NCBI GenBank assembly: GCA_030374735.1 | Contig: JASCIV010000434.1 | Span: 1 to 20,194 of the forward strand | Direction of reading: 5' to 3' | DNA: 20,194 nt | Source of the DNA: Gracilaria caudata | Lineage: Eukaryota > Rhodophyta > Florideophyceae > Gracilariales > Gracilariaceae | Shown: positions 18,287-20,194 of the stretch, piece after piece | How positions within the stretch are numbered: the first letter of the stretch is position 1 | Layout of the letters: each line of letters starts with the position of its first letter | The notes under the pieces: generated by a model | Database searches by the model: none | What the model saw: the letters and a program-made list of their open reading frames with translations, nothing else | Told to the model about the DNA's origin: nothing | Position numbers and translations under genes: made by a program

Positions 18287-19176
18287 CTAAGTCGACCGTG
18301 AAGCTCTCTTGGATCGGACCACCCTCTCTTGTAGCACCAAGAACAGCACAATTCGAGTACTTTGTCAACATTACAGAACACTACAGATCGTCATCACAGC
18401 TCACGCCATTGTTACACGGTGTTCTCGCAGCTCCAATAATTCGAAAAAACCCTTGTAACAAGGGGTTGTAACAATAGGTTATAACAAGAAGCTCAGTATG
18501 CCAATTGAGAGCTCCTACATCTACTGTTTGCTCCAACACGACAGAACGTGACGAATCCATCCCCGACCAGCCCTTATTCTACCGTTATTGCTTCGAATCA
18601 GGGTGGGTGAACAGCTTCGTGCCGTAACTCCAAACAGGTTTTGGCCCCATCGTAGCTTAATGCCTTTAGATTCCTGACGCTGTAGTCCGAATTAAAGCAA
18701 ACCGAAGCGTTTTCGTACCAAAAGTGCCCGCATGCTCAATGCGCATTGCAGTGAGTCACTCAGTTTGTCACTTGCGTCCTCTGTCGGTATATTTTGCCCG
18801 ACACTGGTAGGAGCTAAAACGTACTTAAGCGATGCCCTTGGCTTCCGAAGCATCAAAACCTTTCTGGTCGCAGCCCCCCGACGTCATTTCCCGCCTACGC
18901 ACTTTGCTCAGTATTCTCGCTCTTCTGCGTTTGTTATCATTCTACGTCGTTCTCCATCGCACTTCTTTTGTAAGGAGTTAAGGGGGCTGCCGTTCAGCTG
19001 CAGTTTTCATTTCGCTTTTTGGACTCTTGTTGATTGTCGTGTCTGGGAGCTTCCGTTGGTCTTTCTGGTCTGTGTTGGACGTCACACGTGGTTGTTGCAG
19101 TCCCCGCATGTCTGCAGTGGTTTTTGGTTTTGCAGTTTATTTTTGGATTGTTCAAGCTTTGTTTTCTTGCACAAAA
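18287..19176. other. Intergenic region upstream of the 19.2-kb gene
   Basis: No gene is supported. A frame at 18732-19176 is Cys/Phe/Leu/Ser-rich and continuous with the gene downstream but starts well before its likely ATG. It is probably a leader. TATATTTT near 18788 might be a core-promoter element. Confidence 0.4.
18451..18492 (+). repeat. Three imperfect 14-nt tandem units
   Basis: CCTTGTAACAAGGG, GTTGTAACAATAGG and TTATAACAAGAAG follow one another, sharing TRTAACAA. The first also forms a small hairpin (CCCTTG-TAA-CAAGGG). Confidence 0.7.
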
Positions 19177-20102
19177 ATGGAACCAAAAGTGGAAACGCCC
19201 GCAGAGCTGGTGTTCATGAAGGGGTTCGAAGTGCTGATGACGGACCCCGACGCCGACTTTGAGACGCTCTGCGGGTACGCGCACACGGAAGGGTACCATC
19301 CCGTGCGGTTGGAGAACTGGCTCCACCGAAACGCGGATGGTGCCAGGAACCCATGCGCACCTCCGAGTCCCCGCGACTCTGATTCGGAGGTTCTGTTCAC
19401 TGACAAGTTCGATGATGTATTCATGGCATTCCCCTGGCTGGCATTCGAATTTGTCAAGCTCATCGCAATGAAGAAGGGATATCGCCCCATCAACAAAGCG
19501 AGGTGGCTCAGGAGGAATGGGCGTACTTCGGGGTCAAGATCCCCAAGACGATAACCAAGGTCGCCGAAGCGATCACAGGCGTCGCCGGGAACATCGTACC
19601 GGCCGCCGAGTCCCATCTACCGGTTGCCGAGCCCAACCTACCGGCCGACGAGCCCAACCTACCGGCCGCAGACACCATTGTACAGGTCGCCGTCGCCCAC
19701 ACCATCCCACCGGTCGCCAGGACAACGACCAACCCTTCGGCCACAGTCGCCGCCCCATCCTTCAAGGATCCCAACGGGGGACAGCTCATCGTCCCGAAAA
19801 GAAACACCCCGGGCGGGCGAAAGCACAAAAAGCCGAAAATAATTTGCAGAACAAATAGAATTCTGTTCACGAAACTCCCACGCAATCTTTTCCATCCGGA
19901 GAAGATTGCATCCTTAATGGGACGGTTTGGAGTGAAGCCGACATCGGTGGCCATGAACGGCAGGAGGGCCGATGTTCTACGGGCTGAGGTGAAGCTCCAG
20001 AGCAAGGAGGACGCCCAGAAGGTGTTGGACAACCTCGGCCCAGAGTTGAGGGAACAGAGGATCCATATTCATCCTCTAGCGGAGGGCGAGGTTGTGTTGT
20101 AG
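19177..20102 (+). CDS. GYxP-motif / RRM-like protein (family copy 3), two overlapping frames
   Basis: From the ATG at 19177 the first frame (125 codons) carries two copies of the family motif: FMKGFEVLM, then GYHPVRLENWLHRN at residues ~39-52, and FTDKFDDVF, then GYRPINKARWLRRN at residues ~102-115. It ends at TAA 19552-19554. A second frame, offset by -1 and open from before 19503 to 20102, supplies heptapeptide repeats, a basic patch (GRKHKKPK) and a C-terminal RRM-like domain (NRILFTKLPRNLF, then RAEVKLQSKEDAQKVLDNL), aligning with the C-terminus of the 15.3-kb gene. A 56-nt GT-AG intron at 19523-19578 would join the frames exactly, though its donor GTACTT is weak. A -1 frameshift, a real mutation or a base-call error are the alternatives. 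Function unknown, and RNA binding is inferred from the fold. Confidence 0.6.
19596..19700 (+). repeat. Five 21-bp tandem units coding heptapeptides
   Basis: Units start at 19596, 19617, 19638, 19659 and 19680, with consensus CTACCGGCCGMCGAGCCCAAC. The fifth is divergent. They encode LPVAEPN, LPADEPN, LPAADTI and relatives, a Pro/Ala-rich extended linker between the motif and RRM-like regions. Confidence 0.9.
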
Positions 20103-20115
20103 GCAGGGGTGCCGA

Positions 20116-20194
20116 GCAATATATTGCTATTGCAATATATTGCAATATGCAATATCAATATCCGATTGCAAGTAGTTAAACGTATTGCAATGAA
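20116..20194. repeat. AT-rich repeat of TATTGCAATA units just after the stop codon
   Basis: GCAATATATTGC (20116-20127) is a perfect palindrome, followed by repeated ATTGCAATAT blocks to about 20165 and another ATTGCAAT near the window end. It starts 13 bp after the stop of the 19.2-kb gene. It may be a simple 3' UTR repeat or the tail of a mobile element. Confidence 0.75.

Noticed and set aside
19508..20032. 174-codon minus-strand frame
   Set aside because: Antisense to the RRM-like part of the 19.2-kb gene. Its repeats are the mirror of the 21-bp coding repeats.
1..20194. tRNA, rRNA, CRISPR, LTR retrotransposon or reverse transcriptase
   Set aside because: I found no cloverleaf with a GTTCGA-type T-loop, no spaced identical repeats, no long terminal repeats and no YxDD-type polymerase motif by eye.

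Overview
The window looks like nuclear DNA of an intron-poor eukaryote. It holds a five-finger C2H2 zinc-finger protein preceded by a TATA box, a type II membrane protein resembling a Golgi glycosyltransferase, and PH plus kinase-like sequences. Genes are separated by long non-coding gaps, and I see no ribosome-binding sites or operons. A red alga of the florideophyte type is my best guess, from the gene style and the glycosyltransferase-like protein. The sequence does not prove this. I recognise no tRNA, rRNA, CRISPR array or reverse transcriptase.

Layout. 0.5-4.4 kb holds two decayed copies of a PH-domain/kinase-like gene (about 540-1654 and 3469-4147). The second stops abruptly against a hairpin and the tail of an antisense coiled-coil reading frame. 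4.4-6.1 kb has no convincing gene. 6.1-6.95 kb carries the zinc-finger gene. 7.6-8.74 kb carries the glycosyltransferase-like gene. 9.05-10.6 kb has a palindrome-rich GC-rich upstream region and an unrecognised 257-residue gene (9485-10258), which has a decayed duplicate at about 16961-17743. 11.2-11.7 kb (minus), 15.27-16.13 kb (minus) and 19.18-20.10 kb (plus) hold three members of one unrecognised protein family. Its features are a motif of about 45 residues (GY-x-P followed by W-L) and, in the two full copies, a C-terminal RRM-like fold. 11.8-13.7 kb shows nothing I can call. 13.8-14.5 kb and 17.97-18.29 kb hold ORF fragments that may be related to each other.

The main theme is local duplication and decay. 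Three families (PH-pseudokinase, the 9.5-kb gene, the GYxP/RRM family) occur two or three times within 20 kb, usually with one better-preserved copy and one or more frameshifted, truncated or hairpin-interrupted ones. The zinc-finger and glycosyltransferase genes are the only clearly intact single-copy genes. No pathway joining the genes is evident. The GYxP/RRM family is the best candidate for something undescribed, either a cellular RNA-binding family or an RRM-bearing ORF of a retroelement.
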